Positions 22,690 through 34,162 are shown, numbered from the stretch's first letter. The stretch is 64,000 nucleotides of DNA from Riptortus pedestris (GCA_019009955.1 CM032233.1:60412001-60476000), one strand, 5' to 3'. Notes: generated by a model from the letters alone, not told the origin. Numbers and translations: made by a program.

Positions 22690-23171
22690 CGCACGGCACT
22701 CGATAACTGTTAGTGGGAAATTAAAGATTATGGTAAAGGCTGAAGTCGGTCATGAGAAAAGTGGGGGTTGGAGGGTGGAATAACTGAAAATTTAAAATGT
22801 TTCGGTTAATATGAGTCGGATCGAAAACTTTTATATAACATATGTTATTGGAATTGTCTACAACTGTTGCTGTATACATGTTTTCTCTGACTCAAATATT
22901 AACGGAGACCTTCGTATTTTACTGGTTTCAGCCTTTTGTAACCTCCCCCAATTCTACTCATAACTTAAGTACGTCAATCTCTAAACATCTCAAGTCCAAC
23001 TAACATTTTAATTCTTGTAAAATTATTTAAATGTTATTTTAATTATTTTACAAGAATTACAGGCTTTTTACTGAGGGAGAAATAGAGAATGGACGGTGAG
23101 ATGAGATCATCAGAGTATCACATTCCAGTTGGTGGGAAACCTGCTTAGTTTATGCCTGGGTGACGGACTTT
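22690..23171 (-). repeat. R1 repeat, old remnant with 5' end
   Basis: Diverged R1 on the minus strand, ending at the decayed 5' terminus (GGGAAACCTGCTTAGTTTAT, then GGGTGACGGACTTT). A small inverted repeat around 23015-23060 (TTCTTGTAAAATTATTTAAA) sits inside it. Confidence 0.6.
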
Positions 23172-23224
23172 CTATTTATCCTGACATCTTCACCGCAAAC
23201 CGGGACACCAAATACTTTCATCAC

Positions 23225-23564
23225 CAGTGGCGGCTTGTAGCTAAAATTAGTGGGGGTGCTGCTCCAGAAATGTTTTAGCCTTAGCAGGCCAGGGTCGGCA
23301 CTGCGGGAACGACAGTACTCTCTCTCCCTTGTGGAGCTTCCTGTGTGCGCATGAGCACAACAATCAAACTCCTCACAGAAGCACACAGTTTCATACAAAG
23401 ATTTTTGTATCTTTTTTCATAAACTGGGGAATGGTTCCTGCATTAAGCTTAAGGATTATATATTATACAAGTATAAATAAAAAAGGCTCATTATATTAAA
23501 TGTTATAGATAATGGAAATTGGGGGTGCTGCAGTTCCACAGTGCCTATACACGAGCCGCCACTG
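23225..23564. mobile_element. hAT-type MITE with 8-bp target duplication
   Basis: The 340-bp element has termini CAGTGGCGGCTTGTAG and CACGAGCCGCCACTG. It is flanked by a perfect 8-bp duplication TTCATCAC at 23217-23224 and 23565-23572. GGGGGTGCTGC recurs just inside both ends, in direct orientation. Terminal CAGTGGCGG and 8-bp duplications are hAT hallmarks. No transposase is encoded; the minus-strand open frame at 23150-23398 is not conserved with anything I recognise. Confidence 0.93.
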
Positions 23565-23572
23565 TTCATCAC

Positions 23573-26052
23573 TTAATGGTTTGATCTTGCTCGATTGCAG
23601 ACACCTAACAAACAGGTTAGGGCTTGATTTGAGTGAGGACAGATCGTGAAAACGTCATATTCTGAGTATATTATATAGTGTATCAATAATTTAAACTCCT
23701 AAACACTTTACTCTATAGGTGAGCCACCAACTTACCCTAATGTTTTAATGATTGGAACCAACTGCACGGAAATAGCTGGCTCACTGGAGAGCTTAGGAAA
23801 GCTAATTAAAAAGACAGCACTGATTCTGTTTTCGGCTTGTGTTGGTGTTTTTTTTAATTATCTAATTTCCCAATTTTGAAGTAAGATTTTTTGATCTCGC
23901 ATAAAATAGAGTTGAGTATATTACTGTTTAAAATTCATCTTTTAATAATAGGTGTAATTAGAAAGTAGTCATGTACTATAAGGTAACTTTGTCTAATAAT
24001 TATATACTATATACAACGGAGATATTCGGCCAATTATTTCATTTTTGTATCTTACTAAATATAGTTGTCTCTTTTCATCAATACTCGCAAAACTAAATTA
24101 AGATTGTACCATCCCTACTCAATTTTGTTATATTTATAAAATTTTGCTGCCATTATGTTAGTATGATTGTTAAATAGTTATTATTTTCAAAAACAACCTT
24201 AATGAATGAATATGACCAATTTGCATAAATTTATATTACACATGCATTAGAAACTAAGGATTTAGAATTACATTTAACAGCGTTTACCTGCACCTCATGT
24301 TATATAAATATAAATGCAATTAGTAAATGTCTTGTCAAATATAATATTTTGAGCTACCTCATGAGCTGAATTGATAATTAATTGTTCGTTACGAGGCACA
24401 AGTCGATCGATTTATAGCGTGCCTTATTATAGACTCTCATTCGGATAAACATTTCTTGGCCGAGTGACAGTTAACACAAATTGATGATAAAATTAGATAA
24501 TTAAATGATAAAGTTAAGTGGATAAGACAGATATTTTAAATAAAATAAATGCTTTATTCAATTATCCTTAAACACAAATGTTTGCCTCCAAAATGTATTA
24601 TTCCATTCATTCATTCGTGGCATTTTCAATAGAAAGTGCCAGTGACTACTCTAATGCCTGCTTTAAACATTTCAAAAGAATCATGTTCTGAAAAACTCTT
24701 CTTTTTTTTTATTAAAATGAGTAAACTAGTAGATTTATTTTTTACAGAATAATACTGTCTAATCAATTTAGTTTTTATACTTTTATTATAATCTAGCGAG
24801 ATGACAAGATTGCATTATCTTTTCCTGTTTTTCTTTTAGTTTGGGCATACATGGATTTTCTGTTTTGAGCTTCTCTGGACCAATTTTGACTAGTTTCGGT
24901 GAAATGTCTAGAACGTATGACCTCGCATAACTCAAAAACGACTAGCGTTACAACGTTGAAATTTCCGTTGAATGGCCGAACCGTCTAGTGGTGTGCCTCC
25001 CATTTTGATTAAAATTGAATAAGTGGAATGGGGGGTTTAGAGGGGAGGGGCGGAAATAAAAAATAAAATTTCTCCATAACTATTAGAGGTATAAAACATT
25101 TGTATAGAACCATGTTTGTTAATCACAAAAAGTTCTATAAATTATGTTCTGTGACATTTCGAAACGATGGAAGAAGTTAGACCTACAAAATGTTGAACTA
25201 ACATTCAAGAGATTGTTGAACCAATGCTCAAACTGAAATCATTGGCCCTGCCTTATTGCAAGTTATCTCAATTTTTTTTGTAAACAATAAACAAGTCGGA
25301 TGTATTATTTTACCACTATATAAGAAGTTTAAATTCTAATAATTCCCACATGCACAAGAAAATTTATTTGGTGACAGGTTCACTAAATAAAATAATTTGT
25401 CCTGGCTAGAAAAGGCTGGCTACCCTGAAGAAGACCCTGCCCGATTACGTTTCGCATAAATTAGATGTTAATGTAAAACATAAATAGTCTAAAATGAAGT
25501 CTAAACAGAATTTCAAATTGACGTCTTTGGTAAGAACAATTATATTCACTTGATCAGCGGCGCGCCCACCAATTACAAGTCTTCTTCTGTAAAAAAACCT
25601 TACTGTTCAAATTATTTATGAGTGACGTGTACACTTAAGCTGACATTTTGGGCATTGAATGCAGGCAATGAGTAGGTTCACATACTAGAGTACAAATAAA
25701 CTACCATGATATAATTGGATAGAGTACACCAACGGTTAGTTAAATCCATTAAACATGCATGATAGGATGCACTTTAGAATACGTCGAATTTAGATACAAC
25801 CTTTCAGCGTAATGAGACTTCCTCTTTCACTATTATTTTCATTTATATTTCAAAGGCTTTATATTTAGCGTGGATTTTTTCACCTCTTCAGGAGCCACGT
25901 GTTTTTCGTTCGAATTCGCTTGCATGAAGCGATCCGCCCGAAGGTGCTTAGCTACTTATTTTTTAAGTGAGTTTAAGTACCTTTAATTCTACAAAATCCA
26001 TAAGATATTAATGTAAGTTCGCTTAAAAAATCATTTACAACTTCGTTAAGAG
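23573..26052. other. Unassigned region
   Basis: About 2.5 kb with no supported gene. 24880-25250 has the flavour of another dispersed repeat (GGGGTTTAGAGGGGAGGGGC followed by TCTCCATAACTATT, like the R1 core) but is too diverged to assign. Confidence 0.4.
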
Positions 26053-26232
26053 TAAGGCCAGTTGCACACACAGCGGATTTTTCCGAGCGGACAACCTACC
26101 GTTGCTTATGGTCGGATATTCTACCGCCGCTTCTGATCGCATATTTTACCGTAGCGAATAGGCAGAAAAAATTACGTCGGTACCAGCAGTTGTAGTTCTG
26201 GAACCAATTTCAGTTCAGTTGTGAAGTCCGAC

Positions 26233-26547
26233 ATGAACCAAGAGCAGCTCATTACGTTGTTATTCCGTCGCCGAATGAGAAGGCGAAGAAAAAATCGACT
26301 GTTTTGGATTCATCCAATTAATGAACGAAGAAATGAGGCTGGCGCATTCTACACATTGTTTGATGAATTGAAGCAAGATGACAAGAAATTTTTCAACTAT
26401 TTCAGGATGTCAATGACTTCCTTTGATGAACTGCATGACCGGTTAAAAGATACCATTCAGCGCAGAAATATAAAAATGAGGAACTGTATTCAACCGGTAG
26501 AAATTATTCCTTTCATTTTCTGGCATCTGGTCGAAGTCACTTCGTAA
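26233..26547 (+). pseudogene. Harbinger transposase, N-terminal fragment
   Basis: The frame opens at ATG 26233 (MNQEQLITLLFRRRMRRRRK) and runs into RLFWIHPINERRNEAGAFYT and DDKKFFNYFRMSMTSFDELH. This is the N-terminal region of Harbinger (ALP1-like, DDE_Tnp_4) transposases. After CIQPVE the frame leaves the family and soon hits a stop at 26545-26547, because the DDE catalytic domain is deleted. The basic RRRMRRRRK stretch near residues 10-20 could be nuclear-localising. Only about the first quarter of a normal transposase remains, so it cannot catalyse transposition. Confidence 0.85.
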
Positions 26548-26679
26548 TTTCACACACACAGCATGCAAGGCGATTTTCGTAGCATTTCGGTCCTTAAAAC
26601 TGTCTAAAGTTTTATCCCAAAGCACAGGATTTGATTCCACTAATGAAGTAAGAATTTCATTATCAATTTCCTCACTCAT
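26490..26679 (-). pseudogene. Harbinger accessory MADF-domain protein, N-terminal fragment
   Basis: From ATG 26679 the minus strand reads MSEEIDNEILTSLVESNPVL, then WDKTLDSFKDRNATKIALHA. This is the MADF (Myb/SANT-like) DNA-binding fold: LI..V...P.LWD, KDR and a third helix. In intact Harbingers this partner binds the transposon ends and helps import the transposase. The domain breaks off around FDQMPENE at the deletion junction, where it meets the transposase fragment tail to tail. An upstream in-frame Met at 26742 gives a longer but unlikely start. Most of helices 1-3 are present, so a truncated DNA-binding peptide is conceivable but untested. Confidence 0.75.
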
Positions 26680-27019
26680 GACAACAAAACACAAGGGGGA
26701 GAGGATACGCGGATGCGGAAACAAAACAGTAGGTGCATGCAAGAGAGTTCAACTGCCAAACGTATTAGCGGTAAAATCCGCTGTGTGTGCAAACGTTCAT
26801 TTGGTTACGTAGGCCACTACTTGGAAGTGACGGTAAAACCTCTGTCGGCTCCAGTGGCACCGGGCGGCTGCACAGCTACCGCCGACGTTAAACTTACCGA
26901 TCGTTTTTTTTTTCCGTCGAGTGTGCAAGCTCCAATATACTTCAGTGGACTACTATTGGAACGGCGGCGACGGTAAAACATCCGCTCGGAAAAATCCGCT
27001 GTGTGTGCAACTGGCCTAA

Positions 27020-28945
27020 GACCGCTAATGAATATTATCGGCTCTCCATATGTGCTGGGTAATACAAAGTGTCCTAATGACGTGGGTTTCAGAACCTTTG
27101 ATAGGAAGGTTTTCGTACTCTATAAAATTGTTGTTATTCCCTATTAATTGAAATATCAAAATAGGTAATTAATTGATATAACTACAAGTGGATATTTTTA
27201 AATAGGGGGATAGTTCTTCTATTCACCAACATTTGAGATTTTGCAATAAAATTCTACTGAAATTTTACTATACCTGTAAAATTGGTATTGGCAATTTCTA
27301 CCAATCATGAGATATGGATTATTTAATAATTATTCTAACAGCATATACTGAGAAGTATTACTAAATTAATCCTGGGCGTCTATCCGGAGAATAGGCATTC
27401 AGGGCGTTCATGATTGAATTAGTCCTATTATGATTTTCCAGAGAAATGTTGAATGGAACTACAGCGTCTACTTAGGGGCGACCACATTTAATTCTAAATT
27501 CCATCGCGGGAAGGGAGCTTCTATCAAAATTAGTCAACATCTAAATTATTCATTTAAATGTAGTAATTGGAAATCTTGCACCTCAAGGCGTCCCATTGTC
27601 AGTCTTAATTTCCTTAATTTCCCTTAAAGAAATATTTTCCATAATATAAAAGCAAAAAAAAAGGTAAGCACATGAAGGAGTAAATATATCATCCTAATAA
27701 TGCAAATCACCATCGCTATGGGGTACAAAACTAAATAAATAAAATAAAAAAATAATATAAATGTACTAGTATATAGGAATAACATAATTTTTTTATTAAA
27801 ACCATTTTAAATTATTGTCTTTATTACTAGTCTAATGTTTATTTATGTTTGTTTATCTAATGTTTATTTATATTTGTTTATGTCTTATGTTTATTAATTG
27901 TCTTTATTACTAGTATCTAATGATTATTTGATGTATTTAATTTTTATTTGTTGTTTCAGTTTTTGTTATTTTTCTATAATTTTGTTTTCATATTACATTT
28001 TGAAACATTGAGCCAAATCGCCAAGATGTGGGTGCTCCTGTATAAATAAATAAAAAAAATAAAATTAATTTCCCGAGAGAAGTAGAACAAAGAATTATCG
28101 TTACACCAGGCTTAGATAAACACCTTGCTTGAGGGAAAGGAATAATTAGTTACTCTAATGCAACGCGAAAAACCTCTGTAGATATCTCACATAATAATTG
28201 TCCGAGTTAGAGATATCAAGTAGCCTTTTCGGTCAATCCTAGTCTTGAAGAGACTGAGTAATGTCGGGAAGAAGTCGGACTAATATAACGTTCTATAACG
28301 TATAACTGCTATGGCTTAATGATTGTCGAGATATTTATATTTAAAAATCCTGGAAAGGTAATGTTAGTATTGAATGCTGCACAGAAAATATTCAGCTAAC
28401 ATATCTCTATTGTTCTTTAAGTCATAATTTTAATGTATATTCGATCAGAAAAAAAAATTGCAATTGCTTGATTAATTTGTCAGGCCCAGGTATGTGTTTA
28501 GTAGAGATTTACAAACTCTAATGGGACAGTAGTTGTGTTCGTAATGCAGAGAGATGCGAAACTGAATTTAGTTTACAAAGTTGTCTACGAACCACAGTCG
28601 GTAAATAGATTGGAGCAATACGGACGCCAAACGTTTACGGGGAGAAGCGTGCGATTGAGGCCGAGGAGGAAGGGGACTGGGGTAATTCTCTGTTATAGAG
28701 ATTTAATTTGTCCTGGCCTTCAGCAGTCTGCTATTGATCGTGGGAGGTTGGCTGGCTCGGGCAGGTGGGGACCAACGCCTCTTACTGCTCCCACTGCTCA
28801 TCGCTTCACAAAACCACCAACTAATGCCTCCTCCTTCCCTAGCTAGACATTATATACGCCTTACTGATAGAAGATAAAGATATATTTGAAATGTTTCGTA
28901 GAAGTAGTAACGTATAATTTTATTATTTATTTAACTGAAGAATAA
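27020..28945. other. Unassigned region, possible LINE 3' tail
   Basis: No supported gene. 27960-28062 ends TGCTCCTGTATAAATAAATA plus an A-rich tract, which looks like the 3' tail of a 5'-truncated LINE, but no coding part was found. 28500-28850 is unusually GC-rich with unique-looking sequence and a consensus-like donor (CAG|GTATGT near 28490), and I recognise no protein there. Confidence 0.4.
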
Positions 28946-29491
28946 AATGAGATTTGCCCTCCAGTTACACTCAATAGCGCACCAATTCCCCAAAAATCTC
29001 GAATTAAGTATCTAGAACTCACTTTAGGCGAGGGACTAACTTGGAAATCTCACATCACACTAAAAAGACAAGAATTGAATCGACGGTACAGACTTCTACT
29101 AAGACTACTGGACAACAGGTCTAAACTATCACTGCATAACAAACGATTGATTTACACAACTGTACTCAGACCAATATGAACATACGGAAATTAACTCTGG
29201 GGTTCCACTAAACCATCAAATTCCTCCAAAATCCAAATCCTCCACTCTAGAATACTCAGCAAAATTACAGATTCCCCATTTTACATATCCAATTTAACTC
29301 TCCATAAAGACCTCAACATTCCTTTTGTCCATACCCACGCCAAATCCCGATATCTGAAATTCCACTCTCTCCTTCCCGCACATCCTAAACCTTTAGTCCC
29401 GTCACTCTCATCTAACCATATTCCAGAAAACCCAAGACGACGTCTGAAGCGATCTTCTTGTAGTGAAAAGTATAACCCCAATATTGTATAA
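28946..29491 (+). pseudogene. Jockey-type reverse transcriptase C-terminus
   Basis: One frame reads NEICPPVTLNSAPIPQKS, then YLELTLGEGLTWKSHITLKR, YRLLLRLLDNRSKLSLHNKR and, near the end, KITDSPFYISNLTLHKDLNI. This is the thumb and C-terminal region of Jockey-clade reverse transcriptases, downstream of the catalytic FADD. Two in-frame stops, TGA at 29177-29179 and TAA at 29192-29194, fall in the usual RPIWTYGIQLWG motif, where single C or G changes would explain both. The natural stop is TAA at 29489-29491. No frameshift was noticed across about 180 codons. Confidence 0.85.
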
Positions 29492-29640
29492 TCCATTTTT
29501 CATTCCAATGTGGGTATTATCAATGGACAATTTCCCACCTCAAGCCAAAAATAAAGTCAATTTTTATCATTATCATACATGTAATGTACTTGTAATATTT
29601 ATATATTATTGCAAATAAACGAATAAATAAAAAAAAAACG
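28946..29640 (+). mobile_element. 5'-truncated Jockey-type LINE
   Basis: The 3' portion of a non-LTR retrotransposon: the end of the reverse-transcriptase ORF (28946-29491), a 3' untranslated region, and a tail of AATAAAC/AATAAATA and A10 at 29615-29638. The 5' truncation is typical of target-primed reverse transcription. Target duplications were not identified. Confidence 0.85.
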
Positions 29641-29818
29641 AAATAATATACACATTCACTGGTCGATTAGACTGAACGGACATCAGTACAACCAAAGCTA
29701 TGGAATGAGAAGACAATGTCAGTTTAACAATGAATAAATATACGATCAATTCAGAAAAAAGAATGGTACAATAGGAGAAAAATAGAGCCCACATTGAGTA
29801 AATAAATTATAACATATA

Positions 29819-31199
29819 CAGGGTGTCCCAACTTCCCGTGCCACCCCCTTAAAATCACTAATTTTATTAATAAAAGGCTAAGACTTGGTGAGCAATAATT
29901 GTGACCCTTGAAGAATATTTGCAGTCCATATTCGACCTCTTAATCTCTAGTACCTCTCCAGTGACCATAACTTTGGAATTTCTAATAGAATGCCATATTT
30001 TTTTATGACGGATTCTTGTATAAAATCAAATTCTAAAACGAGTTTATATCGGTGAATTTTTCGAGTTGACGCATTCTTTAGACGTAAAACACAAACATCA
30101 TTATTTCAAAAACTTGTTTTATTGAAAAATGCTCTGACATAAAAGTTGTAGCCACCAAAATTTGTAACAATCCTATAGGAAGAGGAATGAATTAGGAAAA
30201 AAAATTAAAACGAAATAACGCTTGTGATGATGTTATTTTAAGTAAACATTTTTTTGTATATTATTATTATTTATTAACGTCCACTTTTTGCAACTAAGGC
30301 TAATTGCGACGGGTTATCTACAGGTTAGCACCCTTTTCTAGCCCTAATTTAACATTTTTTTGGATTCATTAAAACGATTTTGCGTTATTTCGTTGTACAC
30401 CCTTTTTTTCAGAATCAATTCTTTTCCCATTGACATATTTTTATTTCATAAAACATTCCTCTTTGTTATAGACAACAAAATTATCTGTGAAACAAGTCAA
30501 TGGGAAAAGAAACGCTTCTGAAAAAAAAATGAATTGATACTTTTGTGCTATTTCATTTTAAGTACTTTTTTTTCAGATTCAATTCTTTTCCGATAAACTT
30601 GTTTCAAAGATAATCATGTTGTCTATAACAAGGAGGAATGGATTATGAAATAAAAAGAAGTCAATGGGAAAAGAATTTATTCTGCAAAAATAAAAAAAGT
30701 GGTTAGAACGAAATAACGCAAAAGTATTCTTGAAAGAATCCGAAAAAATGTTTACTTAAAAAACATCAACATAAGTGTTATTTCGTTTAATTTTTTTTTT
30801 TTTATTTCAGAATTCATTCCTCTTCCAATAGACTTTTTTCAAATATATTTTTTTTTGGCTACAACTTTTATGTCGGAGCATTTTTAATAAAACGGCCCGT
30901 TTCTGAAATAAATATTTGTAAGTTTTACGTCTAAAGGATGCGTCACATCGAAAAATTCACCAATATAATTTTGTTTTAGAATTTGATTTTCTACAAGAAT
31001 CCGTCATACAAAAAATGGCATTCTATTGGAAATTCTAAAGTTATGGTCGCTGGAGAAGTAATGGAGAAGGTTACGAGGTTGAATATGGACTGACAAGATT
31101 CTTTGGGGGTCAAAATTATTGCACACCAAATCTCAGCCTTTTATTAATAAAATTGGCGAATTTAAGGGGGGGGGTGGCAGGGGAAGTTGGGACACCCTG
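29819..31199. mobile_element. Palindromic TA-flanked element, non-autonomous
   Basis: The ends CAGGGTGTCCCAACTTCCC and its complement are flanked by TATA, so TA is the target. The two halves are inverted copies almost to the centre (about 30550): for instance CCATAACTTTGGAATTTC near 29970 pairs with a near-exact complement around 31040. Identity by eye is clearly imperfect, so it is not young. No coding frame exists. The ends resemble those of the DD41D mariner at 71, but the interior does not, so it may have been mobilised by a related transposase. A truncated SINE interrupts the left half. Confidence 0.85.
30257..30350 (-). mobile_element. tRNA-SINE, 5'-truncated copy
   Basis: The 94 bp match the 3' part of the full SINE at 53129-53354, including CTAGAAAAGGGTG read on the minus strand and the (TAA)n tail. 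It is flanked by a 12-bp duplication AACATTTTTTTG at 30245-30256 and 30351-30362. The empty site is visible in the opposite arm of the palindrome, near 30740-30755. Confidence 0.88.
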
Positions 31200-31203
31200 T
31201 ATA

Positions 31204-32118
31204 TGTTACTATTTCTACCTAAAATATAATATATCTCTTGATCATCTATCTGTACGATGTATATAATGAATAGATATCTGTTTGTAAGACCACAACTGAA
31301 GTATTTCCACCGTTCTAAAGTAACAGCATGAAAACAATAAGTTGAACTAATAGAAAAACAGGAATGAGAAGTGCTCAGTATTAATGGTGAGTTTCATTCT
31401 ATAGAATAGGGTATCCATACTCATGGGGATGAGAGAAGCAAGTTAATACGCCCTAGGGTTACTAAACAAATCATGGGGCATAAATCAATGAATAAAATTT
31501 GATAAAGTTGTTCAACTTTATTCAAAGCTAATCAACTATAAAGAACGAATAGTTAAAGGAGCAATATAAATAAACAACAAAGAAAGAGTGAAGATGGGTA
31601 CAGTAAATTTAGAAATGTGATATAATACGGTAAAAGTAGTTCAACAAAATAATAATCATAAAACTCCAATCAAATACTAGCAGATGAAGTAGCCAGGGGA
31701 TTCTGGCTATTATATATAAATATTTATTGAAACTGAGACTTTGATGTATATATGACTTAAAGCCTAAATCTTTATTTGCAAAACAATGGGATCAGTTGAA
31801 ATATTCTATTTGCATATTACTAAGCCTGCTGAAACATGAAGTATTTGACGACTCCCAAAAATGGTTTTCTGACTAAGGCCATTAGCACCATGTTAAGACG
31901 TTTTCGCTTAGGCGAATAAGCTTTGCAGAAAGTAAGATTATGATTACTTCTCATAGCGATTTTCGACGCATATATCCTTTTTTAATAAGTATAATTTCGA
32001 AAATTGACAGAAAATATTATTCATACAGTTAATAAAAATGTATACTGTAATACAATTGCAATCAAAACAAAATAAAGAAATAAAAATAATAGAAAATTAA
32101 ATATCATTCCTTTTTAAA
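31204..32118. other. Unassigned AT-rich sequence
   Basis: No supported feature. Confidence 0.4.
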
Positions 32119-32585
32119 AAAAGTCCGTCACGCAGGGGCTGCGTAAACGAAGCAGATTTCCCACGTGAAGTTATACAATAGAGAAATTTCACGAGAGCCA
32201 AAGAGTTACGGAAACGGCCAAACTGGCTTTTGCCGGAAACCCACGACTAGGACCGAAGTTAGCCGATCTCATCTCGTTCGTTACGTGCACACATAATATA
32301 AATGCAAATATCTCGGTTAATATTCAAGATATAGAATAAAAGTATATTAATAGTAAATGTAATTTGCAATAAGATTGCTTCTATACAAATTTTCGATCCG
32401 ACGTAAAGGAACGGAGATATTTCGAATTTTCGAAAATCACCCTCCCTCCCACTGGTCCGATTTCAGCCATTAACGAACTTGATCTTTATTTTTACATAAA
32501 ACGTTTAAATATCCAGTTTGGTAACGATAAAGCAAAAATTGCGACCACTAGAGCGTTAACAGACAAATATATATATACATACATA

Positions 32586-33360
32586 CGTGGGTGAATCAAA
32601 TATAAACGAGACTTTTCGCCTTTCGGGCACAGTAGTGGTGGGAGAACGTTCCCGCCTTTTTTGTTGTTGGGTAGGTTAGTCAGGAGTAGGGGAAGCACGT
32701 GATCTCGCCACCTCGATCGTCTCGGTGTCCACCGTGACGATGTTGGAGGAAGAGGTACCCCCGTCGACTGCGCAACGTGTCGTACTTAAGTATCTCGCCG
32801 CAGAAGGTGTAAAACGGGCCGAAATCTTGAGGAGATTGACTGCACAGTTCGGGGAAAAGACTCTTTCGCGAGCCAGAGTGTTTGCATGCCATAAACAGTT
32901 TGTGGGGGGTCGTGATCGTGTTGAAAATCCGACTTGCATATCGCCGCAAAAGACGAGACCTACCGATCAGAGAAGTGGTTCTTCTCCATGACTATGCTCG
33001 CCCCCATACAGCAGCCATGACTAGGGAAAAATTGGAGCAACTGGGGTGGGAGACACTGGAACACCCTCCTTACAGTCCAGACCTGTCACTCTGTGACTTT
33101 CATGTGTTTGGCCCTCTCAAGGAAGCTTTAGGAGGCGAAAGATTCGACAGTGATGGTGAGGTTGAAGCCTATTGCGCAATTGGCTGCAGACACGACCTGC
33201 ATCTTTCTACATGGAAGGAATTGGAAAGCTACCAATCCGTTGGGAAAAATGTGTTTCCAAGTCAGGGGATTATGTAGAAAAATAAGCTATATTATTTTTT
33301 GCGTTTAAAATTAAAATAAATTAAAAAAAAAAAAGTCTCGTTTATATTTGATTCACCTAA
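32586..33360 (+). mobile_element. Internally deleted mariner (DD34D)
   Basis: TIRs of about 28 bp: GGTGAATCAAATATAAACGA, then GACTTTT at the left (32590), and the complement at the right ending near 33360. TA dinucleotides lie on both sides, but the exact left border is blurred by mutation. Internal deletion fuses the start of the transposase to its catalytic C-terminal part. It sits inside an R1 copy, so it is younger than that copy. Confidence 0.88.
32725..33277 (+). pseudogene. Mariner transposase, internally deleted and frameshifted
   Basis: The first part (from about 32725) reads QRVVLKYLAAEGVKRAEILR and SRARVFACHKQFVGGRDRVE, the Mos1-like helix-turn-helix (HTH_48) that binds TIRs. A deletion junction near 32945-32980 also shifts the frame. 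The second part reads LLHDYARPHT and PPYSPDLSLCDFHVFGP, giving D..34..D spacing, and ends at TAG 33275-33277. The first catalytic Asp and linker are missing. The product would be non-functional. The minus-strand open frames over 32676-32949 are shadows of this gene. Confidence 0.85.
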
Positions 33361-33511
33361 TATATATATTTATACATACATATATATAATTTTGAACGAC
33401 CTCATTTTCGTCATCTCCTGCGTAGGATCGATGGACATTTGAAAAAAATTTTTGAAAATCGCCTCATGAGTACGACCTCAATAGCTGATATCTCTTAAGG
33501 GAAATCTGCTA

Positions 33512-34131
33512 GTATAATTGATTGATTGAATGTACAGAAATAATATAATACATGAACCTCTAAATTAAAATTCACGGAAAAAAAGAAGTGAGAAATAAAA
33601 ATATAAAATAATTCCTCCTAATAATAAGGGTGCTAATAATGGAGTGAAGTCCTCTCCACAAATTGAATGTTGACATCGTCTACCCCGTAGGACATGTCTT
33701 TTTCTTCATGGCTTTGCTCTAATTCACTTATCTCATCTAAAAAGCACCTACTTTTTCTGGGGATTCAGTGTGAAATCCACATTACAACTGTTTTCAGTCT
33801 ATTGTGCTCCGTTTAGCCCAGCATTCACTGGCAAAAGAATTTAATTTCAAACGAATGACGGCATGTACTCTCTTTCTCACTCAATTGTTCGTTAGAGGAT
33901 TTTTTTTATTTTTTTATCTCCTCTCATTTTCTACAGTGATGATACTTTCGAGGTAGAAAAAAAATGTTTCAATTTCTTAATCAAAGTTTAATTTTTTCCT
34001 ACTTTCGTATCTTCTCCAGAGCTCTAAATTTGTTTTATGTATATATTCATTTGGCTTAAACTGGTCATATATATATGTATATATATATATAAACTTTTTT
34101 ATTTCCATAGATATGCAGTGGATATTCAATA

Positions 34132-34162
<31 letters not shown>

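Larger units (their letters stand above)
26056..27016 (+). mobile_element. PIF/Harbinger deletion derivative
   Basis: The 961-bp element has matching termini of about 36 bp (GGCCAGTTGCACACACAGCG and its complement) and a 3-bp target duplication TAA at 26053-26055 and 27017-27019, as in PIF/Harbinger. It encodes the beginnings of the two proteins such elements carry: a transposase on the + strand and a MADF/Myb-like protein on the minus strand, now converging on a deletion junction near 26490-26530. The subterminal motif ATCCGCTGTGTGTGCAA recurs at 26776, next to the MADF start. Confidence 0.92.
32119..33511 (+). repeat. R1 repeat, variant A, interrupted by a mariner
   Basis: Full 5' end (AAAAGTCCGTCACGCAGGGG) and full core. 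The 3' end is GATATCTCTTAAGGGAAATC, then TGCT. The mariner at 32586-33360 is inserted in its TA microsatellite. Without the insert the copy is about 620 bp, matching other variant-A copies. Confidence 0.9.

Noticed and set aside
24880..25250. Assignment of this stretch to R1
   Set aside because: Only loose resemblance (G-rich block followed by a TCTCC-type motif) without either R1 end.
32676..32949. Two minus-strand open frames in the deleted mariner
   Set aside because: Shadows of the HTH part of the + strand transposase.
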